64,000 nucleotides of DNA from Penelope pileata (lineage: Eukaryota > Chordata > Aves > Galliformes > Cracidae). Position numbers and translations under genes: made by a program. The stretch is taken from positions 270,582 through 334,581 of the forward strand of contig WBMW01005465.1 of assembly GCA_013396635.1 (NCBI GenBank), given 5' to 3'. Position 1 is the first letter of the stretch, and each line of letters opens with the position of its first letter. This document shows positions 37,701 to 45,885 of the stretch, in pieces. The notes under the pieces were generated by a model, which saw nothing but the letters and a program-made list of their open reading frames with translations, had not been told where the DNA came from and made no database searches.

Positions 37701-40700
37701 AAATTTTATTCATAGGCTACCTAGGCCTTGTATTTGACCTTCTACGAAACAACACATTTCAACTCTTAGTATTCCCAGCAGTTGAAATTCAGTCGCTTTA
37801 AAGTGCACAGAAGACACTGCAAACAGAATCAGATTGAATTCAAAGAGCATTTGCAGATCCTTGCTTACATTTGACTACTTTGCTTCACCTCTGTGTAATA
37901 TTGGAGGCACTGGGGGAGGATGTTCACAGGGAGACAGAAATTCAGGAGTCCAGATCTCGTAAACACACTTCCCTGGCTCCAAGTAAAGGGAAAACTTGAG
38001 CTGTCCTCATTATTTAGATTTAATAACAAATATGATTTCCTTTAAAAAAGTGGGAATCATGTGAATCTACCTCAATATCAGAAAGTAGTTTGTGTGAGTA
38101 AGCATCTGGGTTTTCCTTTAATATACTGAAAATACTGCTGAGTAATTAGGTTACAATAATCCACAACTATTACAAAAACTGTATCCAGGTCATAAATTAC
38201 ATACTAGATATTTGTTAAGTGCATCTTTCCAATGGTAATGCTATTTGCAACAGGCTGTAAGTGCATACAGGTACTTCATTATTGGATATATGTAGGTTCC
38301 TCCAAAAGTAATGCCTCCTATTCATTTCCCTGGAAACTACAAGAGATGCAAAGAGCACAATAACATTATTTGATAGAGAAAACTCTCAGCTATAAAACAC
38401 TCTTTATCAACACAGTCACCACCATTTGTTCTACATTTTCACCAGCCATGAATAACAGCCTGCATGCTGCACTCATAGCAACCTGCATGGCTGTCTGGAA
38501 CGTGGCTTGTCTGTCACGTCACCATCACCACTGCTGAAACGCACCCCCACTCCTCACTGTGCTCACAGCCACTGCTGGGTCTCCATCAACCTTCAGCAAC
38601 GTTGATGAATGTCAATGGGTGCCATTTTGTGTGCATGCAAGCCTTCAGTTCCACCCCTTTGCTTCTTCCACGCTCCCATGTCAGACCCCATTGTGTCAGT
38701 GCCCCTCTGCTGCCATCCCACCCACATCCCCCTCTGATGTCGTGGGCCAACAGAATAAAATAGGAGGCATTGCTTTCAGAGCAGCCCTTGTAGTAGTATC
38801 AAAGATGCATCTATTCATTGAAAATAGATCCATTTCATCTTGTATTCTTTTCTGATTTGGAAGTCTTTCTGAAAGAAGATCGAGTATTTTGTGATACACC
38901 AACATCTCATCAGTTTAGATTTATGCCAGTCTGATGTCCACATCCCTTCTAGGTGTGGACAGATTCAGCGAAGATATCCAACAAATGATGGGCTTCAAGC
39001 CAGGCCTCTACTGGAGATTGTGCTGGAAGTTTGTTAGCCCTGCTTTTCTGTTGGTAAGTGCTGATAATTATTTCATCATCGAACAGATGCTAGCATGTCT
39101 TACTTAGAACATACAGTAGGTATCAAGAGCAAGGTAGTGTTTTTTATGCCTGACATTGTCAGGATGAATACAGCTCACTCCAGTTTAATCCTTTCTTCCC
39201 CTCAATGACATAGGTCATTCCCATTATTTGGAATGCACCAAACCCCTTTTCACAGAACTCTAACTTAATAACAAAATAAATAATGGCTATATAGCTGCCT
39301 TATATAAACACACACCTTAGTTACCTAGACTTGACAGTGGCAGAACAAACATCACAAAGACAACATATACTTGCATAAACAACAGTCAGATCTAGGAACT
39401 TCAATATTCAAGCCACAAAACTATTAATTTAAAAGAAAATATTAAAACAAATTCACACTTAATTAAAGAAACCAAATCCCTTGTCAGCCTTTCGTAATTT
39501 CCGTAACTAGATGTGTTGCAGACTCTCACTGGGGTTCTGTGGTTACAGAAACCATATTCAATCCACTTTTCTGTCATCGGGCTCTGCTGCTTATTACTGT
39601 GTATTTGATCCACAACTGCAAGACTAACTCATTCTGATTTTATTAGTTGTCAGTACATATCAAATCAATCTCTAAATAAAACTCTCTGGCTTTCCACAGA
39701 GAGATGCACTGGGTAGCAAGTGTGTTTCCAGATGCTCAGGTTGTTTAGGATTGCAGATCTTTTTCTTAAAGACAACCAATACAGACTTCTCCTTCATGTG
39801 TTGAATCACCACAGACACAAACATATATACTCTTTTTTTTCCAACTTGATCTCTGGCTACTGCATATCTTTCATGCCTCCAGAGGCGCAGTATCACACCA
39901 GCAGCTCAAAACCATCTACTATTGACTATATCTAGCAGTTCAGGAAGATGAAAACATTTCAGAAGTTTTTACTTACTACTAGATTTAACTTTTCCCTTTC
40001 TCTCCAAGTGTATATTATGTATACCACCTCTCAAGACACGACCTTTTACTTGTGTGCTTTGTCCCTGACCACAGAAATCACAACAACGTGCTCAAGAACA
40101 CTGATTAAAAATCACTGCATTTGTAATATGTGTATTAGAGCACATCTTCCACTGGTCGCTTATTTTATTGGAAGACCACCAAGATCCCCAAATGGTAGAA
40201 CAGAACCTTGGAATAAGTAGTATGCAATTACACCCATTAATTATGGAAAACACCAAACAGTTGTATTTATTATACCTTGTAAGCAGCCGGATCTGTAATG
40301 AAGCAGTTGTGCTGCTCATTTGGGAAAAAAGGTCCCAAAATGTGAATGTATCATTTATTTGCTTTGCGTAAAGGTTAGATTCAGAATAAAACTAGTTTTG
40401 TATTGGGATCTTCTCCTGTGCTTATTTGTAAATCCAAAGGTCAGAGTGAATAATAAGGAAATTTGACCTTGCTATGATTTTAGGAGATGATTAATTGTAT
40501 AAAAGCTGTGCATTCTTAGAGCAAAGATAATTTTTATGTATCTTGTTCAGTATAATTTGGAAAAGGCTATAAAATTGTCAGACTTCAGTATAATTATTCC
40601 TTTAACAATTCCATAATTGCCTAGTGCAAATTGTCCCTGTTTGTGACAGGTAACAAATTACAGCAGTTCCTAACAATAAATAACATAAGGAAGGCAAGTT

Positions 40701-43700
40701 GGGGTCATCCAGACAACTGCTGTTAGGAAACATCTCCTTGAAGCATTTTCTCCATACAAACTGCTGCTGTGTACATCATGATAAGGAAGTCTCAACATGA
40801 AATCAGTATTTGTCTGACGATTTCACACTATCAATTTCCTTTAACTTATATCATTACTCTCCTTATGTAGCCTTTGAAATCCTAGGTTCAAAGGGCTACA
40901 GTTAGAAATTGGATATGGAACAGAACATGCAGGTCCAGAGAACCAAATCAAGGAACTCTGTCTATTAAACAACCCATATGGTTTTAACAAGAAGGAAGTA
41001 GGGTGGTACCTTAATCTTTCCTTCCTAGCCCCAGTATTGGGTAGGGTAAAGGAAAAAAAAAAAAGGCAAAAAAAAAAAAATTGAAAATGAAAAGAAAACA
41101 TCTTTGTTTTTCAGGCATTAAGGTTGCATGACCTTTCCTTCACTAAACATGTGCTGGAGTTTGCATCATGCTTCCCACTGGAAAATGGGTACAAAACTAA
41201 CAAAGTGAAGCCTCTGGGAAACAGGGGAAAAACAACAGATCCTGAAGAGTTTTTCCTTGACTACAGAATCTTTTTTTTTTTTTTTTTTTAAATATCTGTA
41301 AAACTAGTTTAAGTGAGGCAGTAGCAGATAACAACCTGATCGTCCCCCTGAAAGATCCAATAATCAGTGTTGAGTAGCTGCAATGAACTGCTAATCCCAG
41401 TAAACGCATCAAGAACTTCAACAGCTTAAGCAGAAAGAGGCACAAAGTAAATAGGGTGAAGGGGAATGGTAGAGCTAGGTTGAAATATTCCTTAGGGTGC
41501 CTGCCTAATCAAACACATGAAATCTGTTTTCCACCAAGTTTCTTCATGTCTCAACACAATGGTTCATTTTATTTTTATTTCCCTAGTTTGTTGTGATAGT
41601 CAGCATAATAAACTTCAAACCTCTGACCTACGATGACTACACCTTCCCTCTCTGGGCAAATCGCATCGGCTGGGGAATAGCATTATCTTCAATGATACTT
41701 GTGCCTGCCTATATTATCTATAAATTTATGAATGTGCGTGGGACCTTTAAAGAAGTAAGTGAAATGCTAATAAAATGTCATGAAATGCTGCTATGAAATG
41801 AAAAGGCTGGATCTAAGTTGGCAGTTTGTTTCTCTTGCTCCCCAAACTTATTAGTTTTGAGTGACCTTTTGGATTCAGCTGTCTGATGGGCTGGGGTTTT
41901 GAGGTAGGATTAATGCATCCTGTTCTAGTTTCTAGACAAATTTTCTTTCCAGAAAGCACCATAATAATTTTTAGAACTGAACTGATTTTTGATGCATGTA
42001 ATTAATCTTACTGATGAGAATTCTTTTCCTCATTAACAAAAGAAAAAACATAAACAATGGTATCTTCAAATTCATCTCTAAGTTATAGTCTTCGTGCAGT
42101 TCTACCTAAACCAAGTCCAAGGTATGCTTTATCACTCAATGCTGGAGTGTTATAAACCATTATTTGCACAAAGTTAATGTAGACCTCTCCTGTCCTGGAT
42201 GCTCCACCAGTCTCTAAACACATATCCACATGCTGGGAAGGCAGGATGCATCCTCAAAACAGCCTTGTGTTCAGGATTGCCTTTGATCATGTAATGAGCA
42301 TCCAGCAAGGACAGAAGCAATGCTTTACTGGGTCAGAACAACAGATTTCACTTTGCCCACTATTTTTTGTTTAACAGCAGTCACTTAGTGTTTGAATTTC
42401 TCTGTCAGATACGGGTCCTTATCCTCTATTTACTGAAACTACTTCGACCTTTTGCCAGGGAGAGGATTAATGCAAATCTTTCTATTGTTTTCATCACTGA
42501 TACCAGAATGCTTGAAAAAAATCGTATCTTCAAGACAGACCAAAATGCTGAAACAGATCTGGAAATCAAGAAGCACTTCTAGATCCTATAGTTAAAGGCA
42601 TTGCTTATGGTATCACCACCTAGCCTCTAGCTTCTGCACTTCAGTAAATGAGGTAGTGGGAGATCCTGCTACCTAAGCCCAATTAAAGCCATAACATACG
42701 CTCCATGCACTGAATAAAGCAAAACCTGAAGGAGTAACATTTTCACAGAATTGCAGGGGTTGGAAGTGACCTCTAGAGATCGAGGCCAACCCCCCTGCTA
42801 AAGCAGGTTTCCTACAGTAGGTCACACAGGTAGGCACCCATCCTATATGACCATCCTATTGAATAAAAGCAATGGTACAAAAAAAAGGCACTGAATTAAA
42901 GAAACCCTAATTCTAACGATTTTCCTAACAGTATAAGGTTTAACAATGCAAGCTTAATAGTGTGAATTTAGAGGACATAAGGCCTGCAGTACCAGCTTGT
43001 TCCTGGTCTTCTTTTCCATATGCGCTTGCTAAATATTTGGACTCAGTATTTGCATAAACTTTCTCCCGTTGCTTCTTATATTAAATGCTAATATCAAGGG
43101 GCGTACAAGAAGCTTGATCTCTCAGTGACTAAGTTAGAGGCACACGATGCAGTGATATTAAACACTTAAGTTATGGTTTTAAATAAAGTTCACACTTCCC
43201 CATTATAGACTGGGGACTACAGACATAATCCCACTTCATACGGCTGACTTTTTCCTCTTCTTCCCTTCTGGTTTAGAGACTAGCTTACTGCATCACACCT
43301 GAGAACGAACACCAGCTCGTGGCCCAAGGAAATGTCAGGCAGTTTAAGGTTTGTACTCCTTTCACCATGCTTTCTCTACTGATACCCACTCTTTCCTGCC
43401 TTTAGCAACAAGTACAGATTTGCACCAACCTCCTCGTGGCAGGTGCCCACAGGTCTGTGGTCCTTTATTTCTGCCAGCACAATGTGATGCAGGAGGCTCA
43501 GTTCTCTATGCACAAACTCTGTTGGAAGGCTTCTGGCACCTTCCTCCCACCACTGTAAGGAAATAACTAAACAGAATTGACAATGCTACAGAGATCACTT
43601 CAATCCAGTATTCTACATCATATCTAAATACAGTAAGAGCTCACCACAAGATGAATGTATTTCCAGACAATAACACACATTTGAACAGGTCACATCCAGT

Positions 43701-44994
43701 CCCTCGGTTATTACACAGCAATCTGAAGTCAGATCTTCCAATCATCACAACAAAAGGTAAACAGCAACCAAATATCCAGTGTCAAAGCTCAGACCAAATG
43801 GCCACGATGAAATAATGTGCTAAATTATGGGGAATAGGCTCTCCCCACAGGCGTACAGTTCATTGAAAACACTGCTGGATACTTTTTAAGCAGCCAGGAA
43901 ATATATGCTACAGGTTTCCAAACACTGCTTTCCTTTTATTAAATAAAAGGAGCTTATTGAAATACAGTTCTTTTCATAGAAGATAAAAAGGATGCAAATA
44001 CGAGACTTGTTACAGTTATCAGCATTCGTACTGGACCGCTTTCTGGCTTCAAAGTTGAAAGCGACTAGAATTATGCACACTACCTCAAAACATGACCCAG
44101 ATATTACAATGGTGGTTTTTCAATACAGTGGTATTGAAAAAAGAAACCTGCCTTTTGCTTACTCTGAAAAATACTGAGAAAAATGCTGTTTGAAGTATTT
44201 TTTTTTTTAAATTTTACAGAAAATAATCCAAGTGTAGATTTATAGGGTGCAGAATGGAAGCAGAAAACAAGCTTCCTGTTTTGTGACCGCGGTTTATGTG
44301 ATTTGGCCAAGAATATGTTGTAACACAGCACCTCTTCCTGCCTTTCTCATTCCTCCATTCCTGCCCTCAGTTATCCCAAGATTTTTCATGATCCAGCTGT
44401 AAGTAATAACTTCATTTTTCCATAGTCAGATGTTCCCACGTGAATGGGATACACACAGCGATTGCTACACACTACTGGTCTTCTGAACCCAAGTCTGTAA
44501 TGGCAAAAAGGAAGCAAACAGATTTTGCTTAAATTAGAAAAGTGTAAACTTTGAAGCAAATTCCTAATGATCCCTCAAAATGCGTCAAAGAACAGGGCAT
44601 ATTATATGAACTTGTGGGTGCCTTCAGTGAACAGCCAGGAACATGTTAATTGTTACTGAAGTGCTTCATTACTCCTGCTTACAGGAGCTGTGAGCAACTA
44701 TAGGCACTGACCAGACTAGTACAAAAATTGTCTTCACATATACATTCACCAGCTCTGAATTTTAAAGCTAAGCTGGCAGCTGAACAAATAGCCATTATAT
44801 TCAGCACATTTCTCACTGCTGACTGGAATCCACAAAAATTTACTTACAACCTATCACTTGTTTTAAAACCTTTTTGTGATTCTAAATCAGTCAAACAATG
44901 TACTTAAAATATTTCTAACCAGTATCACTTCAATCAATGTCATTAAATAACTATTTATGTTCCCTTGCAGCTTCAGCACTGGCTAACAATATGA
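7840..44994 (+). CDS. SLC6A2: SLC6A2 noradrenaline transporter (NET), coding exons 2-14, 5' partial
   Basis: Spliced gene for the plasma-membrane transporter that takes noradrenaline (and dopamine) back into neurons, coupled to Na+ and Cl-. Thirteen exons (132, 238, 139, 135, 104, 125, 113, 129, 100, 101, 168, 72 and 24 coding bases) all have AG/GT borders and compatible phases. Together they encode 526 residues equal to human NET 92-617 without indels. The product is NET rather than DAT because extracellular loop 2 has the NET pattern of three N-glycosylation sequons (Asn184, 192, 198) and the tail ends HWLTI (human NET HWLAI). Cl- site residues Tyr98, Gln314, Ser318, Asn350 and Ser354, Na+ site Asp418-Ser419, and the Thr258-Ser259 pair linked to PKC-driven internalisation are all present. 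TM1 with Asp75 is outside the window. Oddities are Tyr at 317 and Asn at 463. Identification is from remembered family sequences, not a database search. Confidence 0.97.
7972..10867 (+). other. SLC6A2: SLC6A2 intron 2
   Basis: Intron of 2,896 bp with donor GTACGT and acceptor TTGTCTTTAG. The notable content is a 38-base T tract at 10677-10714, about 150 bp upstream of the acceptor. No further gene or recognisable transposon is visible. Confidence 0.93.
10677..10714. repeat. Poly(T) tract, 38 bases
   Basis: Uninterrupted run of T in intron 2 of SLC6A2, preceded by AATCGC and followed by AAAGATTAATG. It could be the tail of an old retroposed fragment on the minus strand or simple slippage. I see no attached element and no clear target-site duplication. 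Its exact length in the assembly is likely to be unreliable. Confidence 0.95.
10868..11105 (+). CDS. SLC6A2: SLC6A2 coding exon 3 (TM3 and extracellular loop 2)
   Basis: The exon is 238 bp. Acceptor TCTTTAG ends at 10867 and donor GTAAGT begins at 11106, splitting Glu215 after its second base. It encodes TM3 ([23 protein letters not shown], with Val148 and Tyr152 of the substrate pocket) and most of extracellular loop 2. The loop keeps the two disulphide cysteines (176 and 185) and three N-X-S/T sequons: NCT at 11011, NAS at 11035 and NGT at 11053, matching human Asn184, 192 and 198. Lys189 is kept, the residue that replaces a Zn2+-binding His of DAT. Glu170 and the Asn-Ser-Trp before the second cysteine are DAT-like. 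Confidence 0.98.
14397..14412. promoter_or_regulatory. Candidate CREB/ATF site in a 16-bp perfect palindrome
   Basis: CCATTGACGTCAATGG is a perfect palindrome whose centre, TGACGTCA (14401-14408), is the full consensus cAMP response element. Its position inside intron 3 of SLC6A2 is compatible with an intronic enhancer. There is no other evidence of function, and a single 8-bp match in 64 kb can occur by chance. Confidence 0.3.
21669..21800 (-). mobile_element. CR1 LINE 3'-end fragment, old and diverged
   Basis: The segment begins AGAATCACAGAATAATTCAA, the reverse complement of a CR1 3' terminus. It continues with diverged but recognisable CR1 tail text, including a match to the usual ...CCAGGCTAACTT...CTGCTCAGGGTC stretch. 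Orientation is minus. The outer limit is approximate because similarity fades. It lies about 180 bp upstream of SLC6A2 coding exon 4. Confidence 0.6.
21979..22117 (+). CDS. SLC6A2: SLC6A2 coding exon 4 (end of loop 2 and TM4)
   Basis: The exon is 139 bp. Acceptor GGTATGCAG ends at 21978 and donor GTAGAG begins at 22118. It completes Glu215 and encodes [21 protein letters not shown] followed by TM4 and [11 protein letters not shown]. The exon ends in phase 0 after Lys261. The Thr258-Ser259 pair, known in human NET as the PKC-linked internalisation motif, is present. Confidence 0.97.
22118..22822 (+). other. SLC6A2: SLC6A2 intron 4
   Basis: Intron of 705 bp with a non-canonical but acceptable donor GTAGAG and acceptor TTGTCTGCAG. 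Nothing else is recognised in it. Confidence 0.93.
22823..22957 (+). CDS. SLC6A2: SLC6A2 coding exon 5 (TM5 and extracellular loop 3)
   Basis: The exon is 135 bp in phase 0 at both ends. The acceptor ends at 22822 and donor GTAAGT begins at 22958. It encodes [10 protein letters not shown], the rest of TM5, and the loop [19 protein letters not shown] followed by RRLKEAT. Arg replaces human Tyr300. The LPGA...GI.AYL pattern is diagnostic of the monoamine-transporter branch of SLC6. Confidence 0.97.
22958..26703 (+). other. SLC6A2: SLC6A2 intron 5
   Basis: Intron of 3,746 bp (donor GTAAGT, acceptor CATTATGCAG). It contains two minus-strand open frames in the same reading frame between 24220 and 24978, described under findings. 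No transposon is recognised. Confidence 0.92.
26704..26807 (+). CDS. SLC6A2: SLC6A2 coding exon 6 (TM6, substrate-pocket helix)
   Basis: The exon is 104 bp. The acceptor ends at 26703 and donor GTAAGA begins at 26808, splitting Arg341. It encodes [20 protein letters not shown] and the end of TM6, [15 protein letters not shown]. Gln314 and Ser318 (chloride site) and Phe323 (pocket) are present. The codon at 26734-26736 is TAC, giving Tyr where human NET has Phe317, the aromatic that caps the central substrate site. Confidence 0.98.
26808..28793 (+). other. SLC6A2: SLC6A2 intron 6
   Basis: Intron of 1,986 bp (donor GTAAGA, acceptor CATCATTAG). Only short A/T tracts (28302-28315, 28323-28332) stand out. 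No gene or transposon is recognised. Confidence 0.93.
28794..28918 (+). CDS. SLC6A2: SLC6A2 coding exon 7 (TM7 and intracellular-to-extracellular linker)
   Basis: The exon is 125 bp, starting with the last base of Arg341 and ending with the first base of Gly383 before donor GTAAGA. It encodes [20 protein letters not shown], the rest of TM7 and [17 protein letters not shown]. Asn350 and Ser354 of the chloride site are present. His372, equivalent to a Zn2+ ligand of DAT, is also kept. Confidence 0.97.
28919..29638 (+). other. SLC6A2: SLC6A2 intron 7
   Basis: Intron of 720 bp with donor GTAAGA and acceptor CCTATTTCAG. I see nothing else in it. Confidence 0.93.
29639..29751 (+). CDS. SLC6A2: SLC6A2 coding exon 8 (TM8)
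   Basis: The exon is 113 bp; it completes Gly383 and ends in phase 0 after Ser420 (donor GTGAGT). It encodes [18 protein letters not shown] and TM8 ([18 protein letters not shown]). The YPEA motif and Asp418-Ser419, Na2-site residues of the family, are present. Ile replaces human Leu417, a conservative change. Confidence 0.97.
29752..32078 (+). other. SLC6A2: SLC6A2 intron 8
   Basis: Intron of 2,327 bp (donor GTGAGT, acceptor CTTCCTCAG). No repeat family or other gene is recognised. Confidence 0.93.
32079..32207 (+). CDS. SLC6A2: SLC6A2 coding exon 9 (loop 4 and TM9)
   Basis: The exon is 129 bp, phase 0 at both ends (donor GTAAGT). It encodes [33 protein letters not shown] and TM9 ending [10 protein letters not shown]. 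It holds Gly423-Met424 next to the binding site. It also holds Ala457, whose Pro substitution in human NET causes familial orthostatic intolerance; here it is Ala. The last codon (AAT, 32205-32207) gives Asn where human NET has Lys463, as in the dopamine transporter. Confidence 0.97.
33815..33982 (-). mobile_element. CR1 LINE 3'-end fragment, truncated by an assembly gap
   Basis: Two copies of the terminal octamer (ACAGAATC ACAGAAT, the reverse complement of ATTCTGTG units) begin the segment. It continues as GGGGTTGGAAGGGACCTC and the well-known CR1 3' text up to CCTCCCTGGGCAGCCTGT, where the N run starts. The element therefore lies on the minus strand and its 5' part is in or beyond the gap. 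Low divergence from the remembered consensus suggests a fairly young copy. Confidence 0.9.
33983..34115. other. Assembly gap (133 N)
   Basis: Run of N that interrupts a CR1 element inside intron 9 of SLC6A2. Protein frames that cross it are meaningless. The sequence after the gap (from 34116) is not recognisably CR1. Confidence 1.
34911..35010 (+). CDS. SLC6A2: SLC6A2 coding exon 10 (TM10)
   Basis: The exon is 100 bp, phase 0 at the start and ending with the first base of Gly498-equivalent before donor GTAAGA. It encodes [20 protein letters not shown] and [14 protein letters not shown], the conserved TM10 block of NET and DAT. No unusual residue is seen. Confidence 0.97.
35779..36309 (+). 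mobile_element. Solo LTR of an avian ERV-L-type endogenous retrovirus
   Basis: A 531-bp LTR starts TGTCCTAG and ends AACCATAACA. It is bounded by a perfect 5-bp target duplication, CCAGT, at 35774-35778 and 36310-36314. Internal landmarks match the common bird ERV-L LTR as I remember it: a GGGAGGGGACAGGACCAGGG block with GCAGCTGACCCAAATTGACC, a TATATATAAATATATAT stretch near 36118, and TTTATCTCAACCCACGC followed by a C-rich and G-rich segment near the end. No internal gag, pol or env sequence is present, so it is a solo LTR left by LTR-LTR recombination. It lies in the same orientation as SLC6A2. It carries no coding capacity. Confidence 0.88.
38295..38790. mobile_element. Mariner-type non-autonomous DNA transposon, copy 2 (Galluhop-like)
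   Basis: This is a 496-bp relative of the element at 6180-6738 in the same orientation. The left end carries CCAAAAGTAATGCCTCC and the right end GGAGGCATTGCTTTCAGAG, an imperfect inverted match. TA flanks both sides (38293-38294 and 38791-38792). Compared with copy 1 it lacks one 61-bp segment between two copies of CCTCTGCTGCCATC, consistent with deletion by recombination or slippage. No intact transposase is seen. Confidence 0.75.
38953..39053 (+). CDS. SLC6A2: SLC6A2 coding exon 11 (loop before TM11 and TM11 start)
   Basis: The exon is 101 bp; it completes a split Gly and ends in phase 0 (donor GTAAGT). It encodes [20 protein letters not shown] and [13 protein letters not shown], matching human NET with Glu for Asn (SNDIQ) and Lys for Arg (GFRPG). 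Confidence 0.97.
39054..41586 (+). other. SLC6A2: SLC6A2 intron 11
   Basis: Intron of 2,533 bp (donor GTAAGT, acceptor TTCCCTAG). It contains an A-tract pair (41053-41064 and 41068-41080) and an opposing 19-base T tract (41271-41289), which could pair in the transcript. Nothing else is recognised. Confidence 0.93.
41587..41754 (+). CDS. SLC6A2: SLC6A2 coding exon 12 (TM11 end and TM12)
   Basis: The exon is 168 bp, phase 0 at both ends (donor GTAAGT). It encodes [20 protein letters not shown] and [20 protein letters not shown], then [16 protein letters not shown]. This is TM11, the last extracellular loop, TM12 and the start of the cytoplasmic C-terminus. The loop LTYDDY.FP.WAN.(I/V)GW is NET-specific against DAT. 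Confidence 0.97.
41755..43276 (+). other. SLC6A2: SLC6A2 intron 12
   Basis: Intron of 1,522 bp (donor GTAAGT, acceptor TGGTTTAG). It holds a CR1 3' fragment at 42747-42843. A 71-codon frame at 42367-42582 has no support as an exon. Confidence 0.93.
42747..42843 (-). mobile_element. CR1 LINE 3'-end fragment
   Basis: The segment starts ACAGAATTGCAGGGGTTGGA and runs through CCAACCCCCCTGCTAAAGCA to CACACAGGTAGGCACCC. This parallels the CR1 fragment at 33815-33982 base for base over about 90 bases with some differences. It is on the minus strand. The right edge is approximate. Confidence 0.85.
43277..43348 (+). CDS. SLC6A2: SLC6A2 coding exon 13 (cytoplasmic C-tail)
   Basis: The exon is 72 bp, phase 0 at both ends. 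It encodes [20 protein letters not shown] and RQFK, close to human RLAYGITPENEHHLVAQRDIRQFQ. The donor GTTTGT is the weakest of the gene, which fits possible read-through into the intron (see findings). Confidence 0.96.
43349..44970 (+). other. SLC6A2: SLC6A2 intron 13
   Basis: Intron of 1,622 bp with weak donor GTTTGT and strong acceptor TTCCCTTGCAG. Read-through of the donor stays open for 18 codons to TAG at 43403-43405. No repeat is recognised. Confidence 0.92.
44971..44994 (+). CDS. SLC6A2: SLC6A2 coding exon 14 (C-terminal 7 residues and stop)
   Basis: The acceptor TCCCTTGCAG ends at 44970. The frame reads LQHWLTI then TGA at 44992-44994. Human NET ends LQHWLAI, so the tail keeps a hydrophobic-X-hydrophobic PDZ-type ligand (Leu-Thr-Ile for Leu-Ala-Ile), through which human NET binds PICK1. 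The exon continues as 3' UTR. Confidence 0.96.
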   Translation, partial: LQHWLTI

Positions 44995-45885
44995 CAGCCA
45001 ACAGGTTGAGAAACAAAACAGTATGTTAAGCTAAACTGGGAATACAGAAAAAAGTCAAGTTCAAAGCTCCCTCAATGATGCTTGGACCAGGCTGGCTCAG
45101 AGCTTACCTACTGACTCGTTGAGGGAAGACATCTGCTCTCTGTTCTCAATGCCTCCCTTCTATTACTTGGCTTCAAATGATCTTTAAAGACTTGGTTTAT
45201 TTTTTCTTATATCTTTTGGTGCCATGAGATCCCTACATGACCAAAACTTGTGAGTTTTGCTATCAGCAGAAGTGGAGGAGGGGGGGAGCAGAGGAAAAAG
45301 CAATCAACATACATTAAATGCTCTTTTATTGTGAAGAAGTGAATTCAACTTCTCTGACAGTAATAATTACTTCAGATACTCATGCCACGACATTCTTTAA
45401 TGCAACTGAACATTCTTAGATCTGAGGAAAGAGTACATCTCAATTATGAGAAAAGAGCAACTTTACCAACATATTAATGTCATTAGCTTTCTCGCCATAC
45501 TATCCTTTGGGATATGAGTTCGCAACCTTCTGAAATGAAGACCCAGTGCTTCATTTTCAGTGGTTTGATATTAGTTTCTTCTCTTGGTGAAGAAGGTTGT
45601 TTTTACTGTGTATGTCTGTGCCATTTTCTGTCCATTTAATCATGCAGGCTGATGAGCAACAGAAACAGAACTCCTGTTGGGGCTACTAAGTACACGATAC
45701 AGTTTAATACCACACTGTACTTAGTAAAAGGATATTCTCATATGTCAACAATGAAAATGGCCATATCGTGTGATCCATACTCCACAGACTTTCTCAGTTA
45801 ATTGTAAAACATTTCATAGAAATAGTCAGACTACTTTCATCTTTTTGTCATATTTTGTGCCAAATAAAGTACCATATATAAAATA
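44995..45885 (+). other. SLC6A2: SLC6A2 3' UTR to a proximal poly(A) signal (predicted)
   Basis: The first canonical AATAAA after the stop codon is at 45863-45868, giving a 3' UTR of about 0.9 kb. Cleavage would fall roughly 15-25 bases later. Other AATAAA motifs follow (for example near 46746 and 46841, and at 51687), so longer transcripts are possible. The end point is a prediction without transcript data. Confidence 0.5.
45863..45868 (+). terminator. AATAAA poly(A) signal, proximal candidate
   Basis: Canonical hexamer within TGCCAAATAAAGTACC, 869 bases after the SLC6A2 stop codon. Function is inferred from position only. Confidence 0.45.

Larger units (their letters stand above)
35011..38952 (+). 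other. SLC6A2: SLC6A2 intron 10
   Basis: Intron of 3,942 bp (donor GTAAGA, acceptor CCCTTCTAG). It carries a solo ERV-L-type LTR at 35779-36309 and the second mariner-type copy at 38295-38790, the latter ending only 162 bp before coding exon 11. Confidence 0.93.

Noticed and set aside
42367..42582. 71-codon frame in intron 12 of SLC6A2
   Set aside because: No similarity to the NET C-tail. Exons 12 and 13 join perfectly without it and length matches human exactly.
7840..44994. Alternative assignment of the gene as SLC6A3 (DAT) or SLC6A4 (SERT)
   Set aside because: Loop 2 sequons, LTYDDY loop, HEHKV(K/N)[10 protein letters not shown] segment and HWL(T/A)I tail are those of NET. DAT-like residues are limited to a few positions.
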